Positions 36,171 through 44,964 of a stretch of DNA of 64,000 nt are shown here, one piece after another. Made by a program: the position numbers and the translations under genes. The notes beneath the pieces are model-generated. The model was given only the letters and a program-made list of their open reading frames with translations. It made no database searches and had not been told where the DNA came from. The stretch covers positions 1 through 64,000 of the forward strand of contig NZ_JAJFET010000001.1 in assembly GCF_020707215.1 (NCBI RefSeq). Direction: 5' to 3'. The stretch is from Sphingomonas sp. PL-96 (GTDB lineage Bacteria; Pseudomonadota; Alphaproteobacteria; Sphingomonadales; Sphingomonadaceae). The first letter of the stretch is position 1. Each line of letters starts with the position of its first letter.

Positions 36171-37367
36171 TCAGGCCGGCTGCAGCACCACAGCACGCTT
36201 GCGGTCGAGCGCCACCGACAGTGCCCAGATCGGCAGGCCGCCCAGCGCCAGCACTGCACCGATCGCGCCGGTCGTCTCCAGGCCCCAGCCGGCGGTGATG
36301 GCCATGCCGCCCACCCACGGACCAATCGCATTGGCGAGGTTGAGCGCCGAGTGGTTGAGTGCCGCCGCCAGGCTCTGCGCCTCGCCGGCCACGTCCATAA
36401 GCCGCGTCTGCAGCACGGTGCCGAGTGCCCCGCCCAGGCCGATCACGAACACGCACGGGACGATCGTCCACAGCGATGCGGCGGCAAAGGTATAGAGTGC
36501 CAGCATCGCAGCGCTCCATAGCAGCGTGAAGGCAACCGTCGGCATCAGCGCCCGGTCGGCGAAGCGCGGGACGATCAGATTACCCGCAGTCATGCCGATG
36601 CCGAACACCGCCAGCACCACCGGCACCAGCGCGGACGACACACGCGTCACCTCCAGCAGGGTCGAGGCGACATAGGTGTAGACGCAGAACATGCCGCCAA
36701 AGCCTACCGCCCCGATCGCAAGCGTCAGCCACACCTGCGCGCGGCCCAGCGCGCGCAGTTCGGCAAGGGGGCTCGCGCTGCGATCCGCCCGGTCGCGCGG
36801 GGCAAGTGCTGCCAGCAGCACGACGGTCAAGAGCGCCAGCACCGCAACCACGCCAAAGCCCCAGCGCCAGCCGACCGTCTGCCCCAGCGCGTTGGCGGCG
36901 GGCACGCCCAGGATGGTGGCGACCGTCAGCCCCAGCATCACGCGGCCGACCGCCTGGGTGCGTTTCTCCGACGGCACCAGCGACGCCGCGACCAGCGAGG
37001 CGGCGCCGAAATAGGCGCCGTGCGGCAGTCCGCTCAGGAACCGGAACGCCAGCATCCAGCCATAGGTCGGCGCCAGCGCGCTAAGCCCGTTGAACAGCGC
37101 GAACGAGCCCATCAGGCTGATCAGCAGGGCGAAGCGCGACATGCGCGCGCCGAGCACCGCGATCAGCGGCGCGCCGACCACCACGCCCAGCGCATAGGCG
37201 CTGATGACATGGCCGGCGGTCGGCTCGGAAATGCCGAGACCGGGGGCGAACAGGGGCACCAGGCTCATGGCTGCGAATTCGGTCGTGCCGATCGCAAAGC
37301 CGCCGGTGGCAAGGGCAAGGTGCACCAGCGCGACGCTGCGCGCGGGCACGGAAGGGGAAGAGGCCAT
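36171..37367 (-). CDS. MFS transporter (AraJ-like)
   Basis: 398 aa with twelve predicted membrane helices. FAIGTTEFAAMSLVP (about 19-33) and GLPHGAYFGAA in helix 4-5 are typical of the arabinose-efflux (AraJ/YdhP) group; GARMSRFALL is the loop 2-3 motif. Export of a sugar or drug is likely but not determined. ATG 37367 is preferred; a longer frame upstream adds a non-hydrophobic leader with several Cys. It is divergent from alr. Confidence 0.9.
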   Translation of the reverse strand: MASSPSVPARSVALVHLALATGGFAIGTTEFAAMSLVPLFAPGLGISEPTAGHVISAYALGVVVGAPLIAVLGARMSRFALLISLMGSFALFNGLSALAPTYGWMLAFRFLSGLPHGAYFGAASLVAASLVPSEKRTQAVGRVMLGLTVATILGVPAANALGQTVGWRWGFGVVAVLALLTVVLLAALAPRDRADRSASPLAELRALGRAQVWLTLAIGAVGFGGMFCVYTYVASTLLEVTRVSSALVPVVLAVFGIGMTAGNLIVPRFADRALMPTVAFTLLWSAAMLALYTFAAASLWTIVPCVFVIGLGGALGTVLQTRLMDVAGEAQSLAAALNHSALNLANAIGPWVGGMAITAGWGLETTGAIGAVLALGGLPIWALSVALDRKRAVVLQPA

Positions 37368-37509
37368 CCGGGCGCAAATGGTTGATGCTGCACCGCAGCG
37401 CAAGCGCAGCATCCGCAAGGCTGGGTTGCACAAACGCAAGCAATCGGCGGCGGAGCGACTAGGCCGCACCCTCGACGCCCGCCAGCCCAGGCGCTAGGCC
37501 GGTCGGGTG

Positions 37510-38535
37510 ATGCATGCCCCTCTTCGCCTGCGGCTCGACAGCGCCGCGCTTGTCCACAACTGGCGCACGCTTGGTCAACGGAGCGGCCCGGCCGCCTGCG
37601 GTGCTGCGGTCAAGGCCAACGGCTATGGCCTGGGCGCGCGCGAGGTCGTGGGTCGGCTGGTCGAGGCGGGCTGCCGCGATTTCTTTGTCGCCACCTGGGC
37701 GGAGGCGGAGGCGGTCGCCGACATCGCGCCCGCCGTGTCGGTGCTGCACGGCCTGCGCGAGGAAGACCTGCCGCAGGCGCGCCGCTGGCCGCACATCCGC
37801 CCGGTGCTCAACACGCCCGTCCAGATCGCGCGCTGGCGGGACAGCGGCGGTGGGCCATGCGACGTAATGGTCGACACCGGCATGAACCGGCTAGGGGTGC
37901 GCTGGGACGCGCCGACGGCGCTGTTCGAAGGCCTGGAGATCCACACGCTTCTCAGCCATCTCGCCTGCGCGGACGAGGACCACCCGCTCAACGCCGAACA
38001 GCACGCGCGCTTTGCCGAGGTCGCCGCACGGGTGCCGGCAAAGCGTACCAGCCTCGCCAACAGCGCCGGCATCTTTCTGGGCCAGGAGTTCCGCTTCGAC
38101 CTGACCCGGCCAGGCCTGGCGCTCTACGGCGGTGTCCCGTGTCCGGCGGCCGAGGGCGTGATCCGGCAGGTCGTCCATCCCGAGGCGCAGGTGCTCCAGC
38201 GCCGCCGCATGCGTGCGGGCGAGACGGCGGGCTACAACGCAACCTATGTGGCGCAGGCGGACCAGGAACTGGCGGTGCTCAACATCGGCTATGCCGACGG
38301 ATACGGCCGCGGCTTCTCGGATACCGGCACCGTCTTCGCAGGTGACGTCGCCTGCCCGGTGCGCGGCCGCGTCTCGATGGATCTGCTGATCGTCGATGTG
38401 ACCGGCGCAGACGTTGCCGAAGGCGACTGGCTCTCGATCGACTATGCACTGCCGCGCGCTTCGGCGGCGTCCGGCCGGTCGCAATATGAACTGCTGACCG
38501 GCCTGGGCCGTCGCTTTGACCGGGTCTGGCGCTAG
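37510..38535 (+). CDS. alr: Alanine racemase
   Basis: 341 aa, slightly short for the family. It makes D-alanine for peptidoglycan. The PLP lysine is Lys35 in AAVKANGYGLG; GMNRLGVRW and LANSAGIF follow, and ETAGYNATY carries the catalytic Tyr region. NIGYADGYGRG and GRVSMDLLIVDVT complete the C-terminal beta domain. GTG 37507 directly precedes ATG 37510; I use the ATG. Convergent with the thiolase gene. Confidence 0.95.
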   Translation: MHAPLRLRLDSAALVHNWRTLGQRSGPAACGAAVKANGYGLGAREVVGRLVEAGCRDFFVATWAEAEAVADIAPAVSVLHGLREEDLPQARRWPHIRPVLNTPVQIARWRDSGGGPCDVMVDTGMNRLGVRWDAPTALFEGLEIHTLLSHLACADEDHPLNAEQHARFAEVAARVPAKRTSLANSAGIFLGQEFRFDLTRPGLALYGGVPCPAAEGVIRQVVHPEAQVLQRRRMRAGETAGYNATYVAQADQELAVLNIGYADGYGRGFSDTGTVFAGDVACPVRGRVSMDLLIVDVTGADVAEGDWLSIDYALPRASAASGRSQYELLTGLGRRFDRVWR

Positions 38536-38554
38536 GCCAGACCCGCACCCGGCC

Positions 38555-39730
38555 TTACGGCCGCTCGACGCACATGGCGATGCCCATGCCGCCGCCGATG
38601 CAGAGCGTCGCGAGGCCCTTCTTCGCGTCGCGGCGCTGCATCTCGTAGAGCAGCGTCGTCAGCACGCGCGCGCCCGAGGCGCCGATCGGATGGCCGATCG
38701 CGATCGCGCCGCCGTTGACGTTCACCTTGTCCGCGTCCCAGCCCATGTCCTTGCCGACCGCCAGCGCCTGCGCCGCAAACGCCTCGTTCGCCTCGATCAG
38801 GTCGAGGTCGCCGACACTCCAGCCCGCCTTTTCGAGCGCGCGGCGGGAGGCGGGGACGGGGCCGATGCCCATGATCGACGGGTCGACGCCGGCGGTCGCC
38901 CAGCTCTTGATGGTGGCAAGCGGCGTGATGCCGCGGCGCTCGGCTTCGTCCGCCGACATCACCACCAGCGCAGCCGCACCGTCGTTGATCCCGCTCGCAT
39001 TGCCCGCGGTCACGCTGCCGTCCTTCTTGAACGCCGGGCGCAGGCCCGACATCGCGTCCAGCGTCGCACCGGCGCGGATATATTCGTCGTCCGCAACGAT
39101 CGTGTCGCCCTTGCGGCCCTTGACGGTCACCGGCGCGATCTCGTCCTTGAAGCGGCCGTCCGAGCGCGCCTGCTCGGCAAGGTTCTGCGAACGCACCGCA
39201 AAGCTGTCCTGATCCTGGCGCGTAACCTGATACTGCTCGGCCAGATTCTCGGCGGTGATGCCCATGTGATAGCCGTTGAAGACGTCGGTCAGGCCGTCCT
39301 TGATCATGGTGTCGACCAGGGCGACATCGCCCATCTTGGCACCCGCGCGCAGCGCCTGGGCATGGGCGGAGAGCGACATGCTCTCCTGGCCGCCTGCGAC
39401 CACGATCGACGCATCGCCGGTCAGGATCGCCTGATAGGCGAGCGCCACCGTGCGCAGGCCCGATCCGCAGACCTGGTTCACGCCCCAGGCGGGCACCTCC
39501 TTGGGGATGCCGGCGGCCATCGACGCCTGACGCGCGGGGTTCTGCCCCTGCGCGGCGGTGAGCACCTGGCCCAGGATCACTTCCGACACGTCTTCCGGCG
39601 CGACACCCGCCTGCTCCAGCGCGGCCTCGATCGCCTGGCGGCCGAGCTCGTGCGCGGGGGTAGTGGCAAAGGCGCCCAGGAAGCTGCCGACCGGGGTTCG
39701 CTTGGCGGCGGCGATCACGATCTCGGTCAT
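38555..39730 (-). CDS. Acetyl-CoA acetyltransferase (thiolase)
   Basis: 391 aa biosynthetic thiolase that condenses two acetyl-CoA to acetoacetyl-CoA (or the reverse). Active-site Cys88 (NQVCGSGL), His in [10 protein letters not shown] (about 347) and Cys377 (LCIGGGMG) are all present. It is the PhaA/AtoB type. Next to it on the same strand is a PhaC-like hydrolase, and phaR is divergent, so a role in polyhydroxyalkanoate or acetoacetyl-CoA metabolism is likely. No phaB is in the window. Start ATG 39730. Confidence 0.95.
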   Translation of the reverse strand: MTEIVIAAAKRTPVGSFLGAFATTPAHELGRQAIEAALEQAGVAPEDVSEVILGQVLTAAQGQNPARQASMAAGIPKEVPAWGVNQVCGSGLRTVALAYQAILTGDASIVVAGGQESMSLSAHAQALRAGAKMGDVALVDTMIKDGLTDVFNGYHMGITAENLAEQYQVTRQDQDSFAVRSQNLAEQARSDGRFKDEIAPVTVKGRKGDTIVADDEYIRAGATLDAMSGLRPAFKKDGSVTAGNASGINDGAAALVVMSADEAERRGITPLATIKSWATAGVDPSIMGIGPVPASRRALEKAGWSVGDLDLIEANEAFAAQALAVGKDMGWDADKVNVNGGAIAIGHPIGASGARVLTTLLYEMQRRDAKKGLATLCIGGGMGIAMCVERP

Positions 39731-39775
39731 GGCAGTCCTCTCAGAAACGCGCCGCTTGATGCGACGCCGTGTCCC

Positions 39776-40849
39776 TTATTTAGGCGCGGGAAGTCGGGTT
39801 ATCCAGTCGGCGAGTGGTGTCCACAGCAGTGCCGGCGCACGGCTTCCGACGACCATGCCGACATGTCCGGCGGCGACGGGATGCCGGTCGGCCAGACCTG
39901 TCGCACTTTGCGCCGGTACGATGCGGTCACCCTGCGCCACGAAGTCGATGGTCGGGCAGGCAAGGCCACCGGGCATGACCGTGCGCCCATCCAGCTGCCA
40001 GCCCCCGCTTCCCGACAGGTCCTCGCCAAAGAAGCCCTCGAACAGCTGCCGTCCCGCGGCAAAGGTGAGGGGGGCGCCGGCGTTCGCCCAATCCTCCAGC
40101 GCAACGAACGCGCGGGCCTTGGCGCTCGCCGGATCCAGCGTGGCGAACCCTTCGAACTTGGCGACGGTGCGGGCTGGATCGAGCTGCCAGAAGCCGGATT
40201 GCAGCACCTCCATCGGCACCAGCCCAAGCGTTGCACAGGTCGGCTCGGCCGCTCGCCACAAGGACGCGATCCGTGCGCGCGCCGCCTCTCCGAAGCCCGC
40301 GAAGTGCCACGGCGCCGCGATCAGCGCGACGCCCGCCGCTGGCCGCAGCGTCGCCGCCGCCAGCGCGATCGTCCCGCCCAGGCAATAGCCGACCAGCACC
40401 GGCGGTTCCGGCAGCGTGTCCAGCAGCGGCAGCAGCAGGTCGGTGACATGCGCGTCGACGTCCTGCTCGCGTGCATCCGGCCCCGGCGTGCCCCAGTCGA
40501 CCAGCAGCGGCCGGACGCCCCGGCCGGCAAGCCAGCGCAGCAGCGAATTATCCTCCGCCAGATCGAGCACGAACGGCGGGTTGATGAGCGAGGGGACGAA
40601 CACCACCGGCCGGCCGGTCCCGACCCCATAGTCGAGCAGCGTCGCGCGCCCGCTTCGCGCCACCACCGGCGGAGCGGGCGGTCGCGGCGCGCGTGGCGCC
40701 TGCTGGTATGCACGCAGTCCCGCCAGTGCTGCGGCGCGGCGTTCCGGCGCCTCCGCCGTCTCCGACCTCAGCATGTCCAGGAACAGCGGCAGCGGGCGCG
40801 GCCCGCGTTGCAGCGCGGCAGAAAAGGATGATAGTGTCGGATCAGACAT
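39776..40849 (-). CDS. PhaC-like alpha/beta hydrolase
   Basis: 357 aa. The alpha/beta fold carries the PHA-synthase version of the lipase box, GYCLGG, with Cys156 in place of Ser, then Asp308 (GDRIVP) and His329 (GHVGMVVG): a full PhaC-type Cys-Asp-His triad. VFVPSLINPPFVLDL and LLVDWGTPG also match PhaC. It is much shorter than class I PhaC (about 580-600 aa), lacking most of the N-terminal domain, close to class III PhaC length, but no phaE is nearby. It could be a compact synthase or a thioesterase. It lies 45 bases past the thiolase start on the same strand. Confidence 0.85.
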   Translation of the reverse strand: MSDPTLSSFSAALQRGPRPLPLFLDMLRSETAEAPERRAAALAGLRAYQQAPRAPRPPAPPVVARSGRATLLDYGVGTGRPVVFVPSLINPPFVLDLAEDNSLLRWLAGRGVRPLLVDWGTPGPDAREQDVDAHVTDLLLPLLDTLPEPPVLVGYCLGGTIALAAATLRPAAGVALIAAPWHFAGFGEAARARIASLWRAAEPTCATLGLVPMEVLQSGFWQLDPARTVAKFEGFATLDPASAKARAFVALEDWANAGAPLTFAAGRQLFEGFFGEDLSGSGGWQLDGRTVMPGGLACPTIDFVAQGDRIVPAQSATGLADRHPVAAGHVGMVVGSRAPALLWTPLADWITRLPAPK

Positions 40850-40862
40850 TCAGGGGTTCTGC

Positions 40863-41441
40863 ATGAAAAAGACCGTGTCGGATGGCGGACCCGTCATCAT
40901 CAAGAAATACGCTAATCGGCGTCTCTACAATACCGAGACTTCGTCCTACATCACGCTGGACCATCTGGCGGCGATGACTCGCGAGGGCCGCGACTTCAAG
41001 GTGGTCGATGCCAAGAGTGACGACGACATCACCCACAATGTCCTGACCCAGATCATCATGGAAGAGGAAAGCCGCGGGCAGACGATGCTGCCGGTGAGCT
41101 TCCTGCGCCAGCTGATCTCGCTCTACGGCGATTCGATGCAGGCGATGGTGCCGGGCTATCTGGAGGCATCGATGGACAGCTTCCGTCGCAACCAGGAGCA
41201 GTTCAAGTCGGCGGTCGAGGGCGCCTTTGCCAACTCGCCGTTCGCCAACACCCCGTTCGCCGAAATCGCCAAGCGCAACATGGCGATGTTCGAGGCGGCG
41301 ACTTCGGCGTTCAAGGCCGGTGCCGCCAACGACAGCACCGCGACGTCCGCACCCGCGGCGGAGGGCAGCGAAGGCGAGATGCGCGCGCTGCGTGCCGAGC
41401 TCGCGCGCCTGCAGGAAAAGGTCGACAAGCTGGCCAAGTGA
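40863..41441 (+). CDS. phaR: Polyhydroxyalkanoate synthesis regulator PhaR
   Basis: 192 aa. PhaR binds DNA and PHA granules and represses phasin and related genes. The N-terminal PHB_acc_N domain is unmistakable: IIKKYANRRLYNTETSSYIT (about 12-31), then EGRDFKVVDAKSDDDIT. The accumulation domain follows (QLISLYGDSMQAMVPGYLEA). A C-terminal coiled coil (EMRALRAELARLQEKVDKL) is present. AGGGG sits eight bases before ATG 40863. Only 13 bases separate it from the divergent PhaC-like start. Confidence 0.95.
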   Translation: MKKTVSDGGPVIIKKYANRRLYNTETSSYITLDHLAAMTREGRDFKVVDAKSDDDITHNVLTQIIMEEESRGQTMLPVSFLRQLISLYGDSMQAMVPGYLEASMDSFRRNQEQFKSAVEGAFANSPFANTPFAEIAKRNMAMFEAATSAFKAGAANDSTATSAPAAEGSEGEMRALRAELARLQEKVDKLAK

Positions 41442-41496
41442 GCCCGAGTCCCTGGGGTGGACGGCTCGTCGGGCGGCCAACCCCCCGGGGCTCCGC

Positions 41497-41586
41497 CGTG
41501 CTCCTGCGAAGGCAGGAGCCCAGGGTCCCAAACACCGCCAGCGGTTGTTCTGCTTGGCCCTGGACCCCCGCCTGCGCGGGGGTACG
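41497..41586 (+). repeat. Intergenic palindromic repeat, family A, copy 6
   Basis: CGTGCTCCTGCGAAGGCAGG, AGCCCAGGGTCCC, GGTTGTTCTGCTTGGCCCTG and the second hairpin CCCCCGCCTGCGCGGGGG. It lies between the convergent ends of phaR and the exported methyltransferase gene and is among the best matches to the family consensus. Confidence 0.9.
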
Positions 41587-41658
41587 GGTATATCGGACGG
41601 TCTGGCGCGCCTCTCGCGCAGCTTTCTTGGATACGTCGGGGACGGGCGTCCCCGTTCA

Positions 41659-42465
41659 TCACCGCGGCTTCACGAAGCGCAGGGTCATCCGGTCGCTTTC
41701 GCCGATCGCGGCATATTTTGCGCGATCCGTGTCGCCCAGCCGATAGCTCGGCGGCAGCGTCCACACCCCTTGCGGCCAGTCGGCGGTGTCGCGCGGGTTG
41801 GCGTTCACCTCGGACCGGCCCGCCAGCTTGAACCCGGCCTTGGTCGCAAAGCCGATGACGGTGCTTTCCTTCAGATAGCCGCTCTTTTCCTCGGCGGCGG
41901 AGTCTCGCGCCTCGGGCAGGCGATGCTCGACCACGCCCAGCGTGCCGCCGGGCTTTAGCATCGCGAACATGGCGTCGAACATCGCCTGCGCCTGGTCCGC
42001 GCCGCCGAAGCGCCAGTTGTGGGCGTTGCGGAAGGTCAGCACCACGTCGGCGCTGCCGTTGGGCACCGTCGCGTCGCCGGGCTTGGCCGGGAAGCCCGCG
42101 ATCCGTATCTTGCCATAGCGGGCGGCGTCCTTCGCCTGGAGCGCCTGCACGCCCTTGGCGCCATTGGGCAGCGGGGCCGCCGCCACATAGCTGCCGCTGC
42201 GCGCGAGATAGGGCGCGAGGATTTCGGTATACCAGCCGCCGCTCGGCCAGATCTCCACGACGGTGTCGCTCGGCTTGACGCCGAAGAAGGTCAGCGTCTC
42301 GGCCGGATGCCGATAGCGGTCGCGCGCCACATTGGCAGGCGTGCGCGCGGGCGAGGCGATCGCGGCGGCAAGTGCCTGCTTGGGCGTGCCCGACTGGGCG
42401 ACGGCGGTCGCCGCCAGAGGAACCGTCGCGGCGGCGAGGGCAAGGATCGGCAGGATCGGGCGCAT
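41659..42465 (-). CDS. Exported class I SAM methyltransferase-like protein
   Basis: 268 aa. Signal peptide 1-23 (ends AVAQ), so the protein is probably periplasmic. The rest is a class I methyltransferase fold: motif I reads VVEIWPSGGWYTEIL instead of the usual VxDxGxGxG, and motif II/III segments SADVVLTFRNAHNW and MLKPGGTLGVVEHR are present. SAM is not known in the periplasm, so either it is kept in the cytoplasm, binds something else, or has lost activity. It is convergent with phaR and divergent from the small membrane protein. Confidence 0.85.
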   Translation of the reverse strand: MRPILPILALAAATVPLAATAVAQSGTPKQALAAAIASPARTPANVARDRYRHPAETLTFFGVKPSDTVVEIWPSGGWYTEILAPYLARSGSYVAAAPLPNGAKGVQALQAKDAARYGKIRIAGFPAKPGDATVPNGSADVVLTFRNAHNWRFGGADQAQAMFDAMFAMLKPGGTLGVVEHRLPEARDSAAEEKSGYLKESTVIGFATKAGFKLAGRSEVNANPRDTADWPQGVWTLPPSYRLGDTDRAKYAAIGESDRMTLRFVKPR

Positions 42466-42517
42466 CGGGAACCTCCAACAAGGTGACGAAGCGATGTTGT
42501 GCGGCTAAGCCTGCCGG

Positions 42518-42703
42518 ATGCAAGCGGGACTTTGGAGCGGAGCGGCCGCACTGGCGGCAGTGGCGGTGGCCAGCGGCGTCGCCGACGCGCGACGCGCACG
42601 GAGGCGCGACCTCGACCGAGTGGGCGTGATGCCCTGGCCCGGCATCCAGATGGCCGCGATCCTGTGCGCCGTGATCTTGGGCGCGCTTGCGCTGACGGGA
42701 TGA
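42518..42703 (+). CDS. Small membrane protein
   Basis: 61 aa with two hydrophobic helices (about 3-22 and 44-59) separated by a basic loop RRARRRDLDRVGVMPWPG. It reads away from the exported methyltransferase and converges on the XRE gene. I recall similar short proteins in sphingomonads but no function. Its codon use and charge pattern look like a real protein; the short length keeps confidence moderate. Confidence 0.6.
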   Translation: MQAGLWSGAAALAAVAVASGVADARRARRRDLDRVGVMPWPGIQMAAILCAVILGALALTG

Positions 42704-42707
42704 GGGA

Positions 42708-42944
42708 TCAGGCTTCGCTGCTGTCCCGCAGATCGGCTGCGTCGAACCGATAGCCGAGAAGATCGCCAGGACTGCACTCCAGCACCGCGCACATCTTTGC
42801 GATGGTGGCGAAGCGGATCCCGCGAACCTTGCCGGACTTGAACAGCGAAAGCTGGGTTTCGCTGATTCCCACTCGGCTCGCGAGTTCCTTTCCCGTCATC
42901 GCGCGACGCAGGAGCATGGTGTCGAGGGTGACGAGGACGGGCAT
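42708..42944 (-). CDS. Small XRE-family regulator paired with DUF2975
   Basis: 78 aa, a bare Cro/C1-type helix-turn-helix: TGKELASRVGISETQLSLFK and IRFATIAKMCAVLECSPGDL. It resembles the YozG-like regulators commonly paired with DUF2975 membrane proteins. It starts two bases after the DUF2975 stop, so the two form one unit behind the 43.44 kb palindrome. Confidence 0.9.
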   Translation of the reverse strand: MPVLVTLDTMLLRRAMTGKELASRVGISETQLSLFKSGKVRGIRFATIAKMCAVLECSPGDLLGYRFDAADLRDSSEA

Positions 42945-42946
42945 GG

Positions 42947-43408
42947 TCAGATGAACTCGTCCAGTTCCTGCCGCATCGCCGCCGCACGGCCGAACAGCTG
43001 CGAGAACAAGGCAAGGGTCGCGCCGACGATGCCCAACGTCACCGGCGAGGGCTCAAAGGTCGCGATATACGCCTCTCCCTGAACCAGTGCAGTCAGGAGC
43101 GGAACCCCGAACACCGTGAAGAGGGCGCCACCGAAGAGGGCGGCGCCGGCGCGGAACAGCAATTGCGCGATCACCCCCTCGAACAGCGCACCCTCCGCAA
43201 CCTTTTTCAGGGCGCTTCGAACCATCCATATCGCCCACATGTAGAGGAACATGGGGAGATAGTAGATCGCGACCGTGTCCGCGAACCGGCCGCCCTGCAG
43301 GACGATGTTGCCGAGGAGCGCGCACGTCAGCAGCGCGAGCACGACAAAGGGGATGGTGACGAGCCACATCAGGATGCGGGCGTTCTTGTGGAGCACTGGA
43401 ATGGACAC
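42947..43408 (-). CDS. DUF2975 membrane protein
   Basis: 153 aa with four membrane helices (about 11-35, 46-64, 82-106, 123-140). DUF2975 proteins usually sit with a small XRE regulator, as here, and are thought to form a membrane-linked regulatory pair. ATG 43408. A strong inverted repeat lies 23 bases upstream. Function is not established for the family. Confidence 0.87.
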   Translation of the reverse strand: MSIPVLHKNARILMWLVTIPFVVLALLTCALLGNIVLQGGRFADTVAIYYLPMFLYMWAIWMVRSALKKVAEGALFEGVIAQLLFRAGAALFGGALFTVFGVPLLTALVQGEAYIATFEPSPVTLGIVGATLALFSQLFGRAAAMRQELDEFI

Positions 43409-43430
43409 GGAAGATCCTTTCGCTTGCGGG

Positions 43431-43455
43431 CATATTTAAGTAAAACTTAAATATG
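43431..43455. promoter_or_regulatory. Inverted repeat operator of the DUF2975-XRE unit
   Basis: CATATTTAAG (43431-43440), TAAAA, then CTTAAATATG (43446-43455): perfect 10-base arms, AT-rich in GC-rich DNA. It sits directly upstream of the DUF2975 start and between this unit and the end of the aspartyl protease gene. A likely autoregulatory site for the XRE protein. Confidence 0.75.
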
Positions 43456-43478
43456 TGCGGAGTCAAGCAGCACGTGCG

Positions 43479-44666
43479 TCAGTAGAACCGCGCCAGGGTC
43501 AGCGTCCGCTGGCTGCCGTCGCACAGCTCCAGCCGCACCGTGCGGCCAGGGGTGTCGGCGGCCCAGCCGAGATCGGCCGCGCCGTTGGCGATCTCGCGGA
43601 CGGGGGCACCATCGACCTGGCAGATCTGCTCGCCCTTGCGCCAGCCGCTTCGCGCGGCGGGACTGCCGCGCATGACGTGGAGCACACGCAGGCGTCGGGT
43701 GTCATAGCTCAGCAGCAGCCCGCTGGTGGAGCGGGGCGGGCCCTCGGCCGCTGCTCCGGCCGGCTCCAGCAGCAGGCGACCGGCAGCCGGATCGAGCAGC
43801 ACGCGGAAGCGCCGGAGAAACCCGGTGCCGATCCGGCTGGGGATGCCGGTGCGATCGGCAAACGCCTGGCCTTCGATGCGCAGTTCCGACTCGGCGGGCG
43901 TCGCCTCCCCCAGCCGCAGCGCGTCGGTGACGGTGAGGCCTGCCTCCACCGGCCCGGCCAGTCCGTAGGAGATGGTCGAGGTCAGGGTGCGACGGGGCAG
44001 GCGGGCGCTGCGCCACTGGTCGCGCGTGACGCTGATGCTGGTGCCGTCGCCGGTGTCGATCATCACAGCGCGGAGCGTTTCCCGCCCGAGCCGCGCCTCG
44101 GTCACATAGAGGCCATCGGCGTTGCGCGAGAGTGGCGCGCGGGTGCCGGCGAATGGCTCGGCGCCGGTTGGCAGCAAGCGGAAGCGCCGGTGCTCAAAGT
44201 CGATGTCGAGCGCATGAGGGCCAAGCAGGTCGGCGCCGATCAGCGCGTCCACCGGCCGACCATCGCCGGCCTGAACCTGGGACAGATCCAGCAGCGCCAT
44301 TGCCCGCTCGGTGACGTGCAGGCCGCCGAGCGAGAGGCGGGCAACGCGCGTCCAGCCAAGCGCCACCTCGCCGCCCAGCGCCGCGGCGGTGCCGCGCCGT
44401 TCGATCTTCAGGCGCGCGTCCCGCGCAAAGCCGGTGCTCACCATCGAATGGCTCACTCCGGTGTCGAGCAGGGCGGTCGCGGGCCGCCCGGCGATCTTCA
44501 TGGCGAAGCGGATGTGGTTGGCCGGGGTGAGTTCGAAATGCACCCAGCGTTCGGCGCTGTCGTTCGTCAGCGTCTCCGCTGGGGTGCGCTCGAACTGGGT
44601 GGCCGGCAGGGCCATCGACGGGGCGGCGGCAACAGCCACCGCGAACAGGGCGAGCGCATAGCGCAT
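43479..44666 (-). CDS. Retropepsin-like aspartyl protease with PDZ domain
   Basis: 395 aa from ATG 44666 (GTG 44702 would add 12 residues). Signal peptide about 1-19 (ends SMA). Two retropepsin-type halves each hold DTG: ALLDTGVSHSMV (Asp68) and VMIDTGDGTSIS (Asp204), so a pepsin-like active site could form inside one chain. A PDZ domain (about 315-390: LRVLHVMRGSPAARSGWRKG) ends the protein. Periplasmic location fits. Substrates unknown. The gene is read alone, behind cpaF. Confidence 0.88.
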   Translation of the reverse strand: MRYALALFAVAVAAAPSMALPATQFERTPAETLTNDSAERWVHFELTPANHIRFAMKIAGRPATALLDTGVSHSMVSTGFARDARLKIERRGTAAALGGEVALGWTRVARLSLGGLHVTERAMALLDLSQVQAGDGRPVDALIGADLLGPHALDIDFEHRRFRLLPTGAEPFAGTRAPLSRNADGLYVTEARLGRETLRAVMIDTGDGTSISVTRDQWRSARLPRRTLTSTISYGLAGPVEAGLTVTDALRLGEATPAESELRIEGQAFADRTGIPSRIGTGFLRRFRVLLDPAAGRLLLEPAGAAAEGPPRSTSGLLLSYDTRRLRVLHVMRGSPAARSGWRKGEQICQVDGAPVREIANGAADLGWAADTPGRTVRLELCDGSQRTLTLARFY

Positions 44667-44780
44667 CCCGAAACCGTAGAAGCCGCGGACGAGTCGCGCC
44701 ACCCTGCGTGAGTCTCCCCTTCGGGATCGAGACGAACGTCAGCATCGATTCGCCCGACGAAGTCTTCGCATCCGGCCTCT

Positions 44781-44869
44781 CGTGCTCCTGCGCGGGCCTG
44801 AGCACAGTCTCGAAGAACCGTCGCCGGTGTTCTGCGTGGCGCTGGATCTGTGCCTGCGCAGGGCTACGG
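44781..44869 (+). repeat. Degenerate family A repeat, copy 7
   Basis: CGTGCTCCTGCGCGGGCCTG at the left, GTTCTGCGTGGCGCTGGATC and GTGCCTGCGCAGGGCTACG at the right. Hairpins have several mismatches. It lies in the roughly 300-base gap between the aspartyl protease and cpaF; I see no gene there. Confidence 0.65.
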
Positions 44870-44964
44870 CTGTCGGGAGGTGCGCAAAGCGGCACAGCCG
44901 CAGACGCAGCGGATGCTGACCTGCGTCGGCATGACGAGGGCAGGAAAGGGCGGGGAACGCCGCC

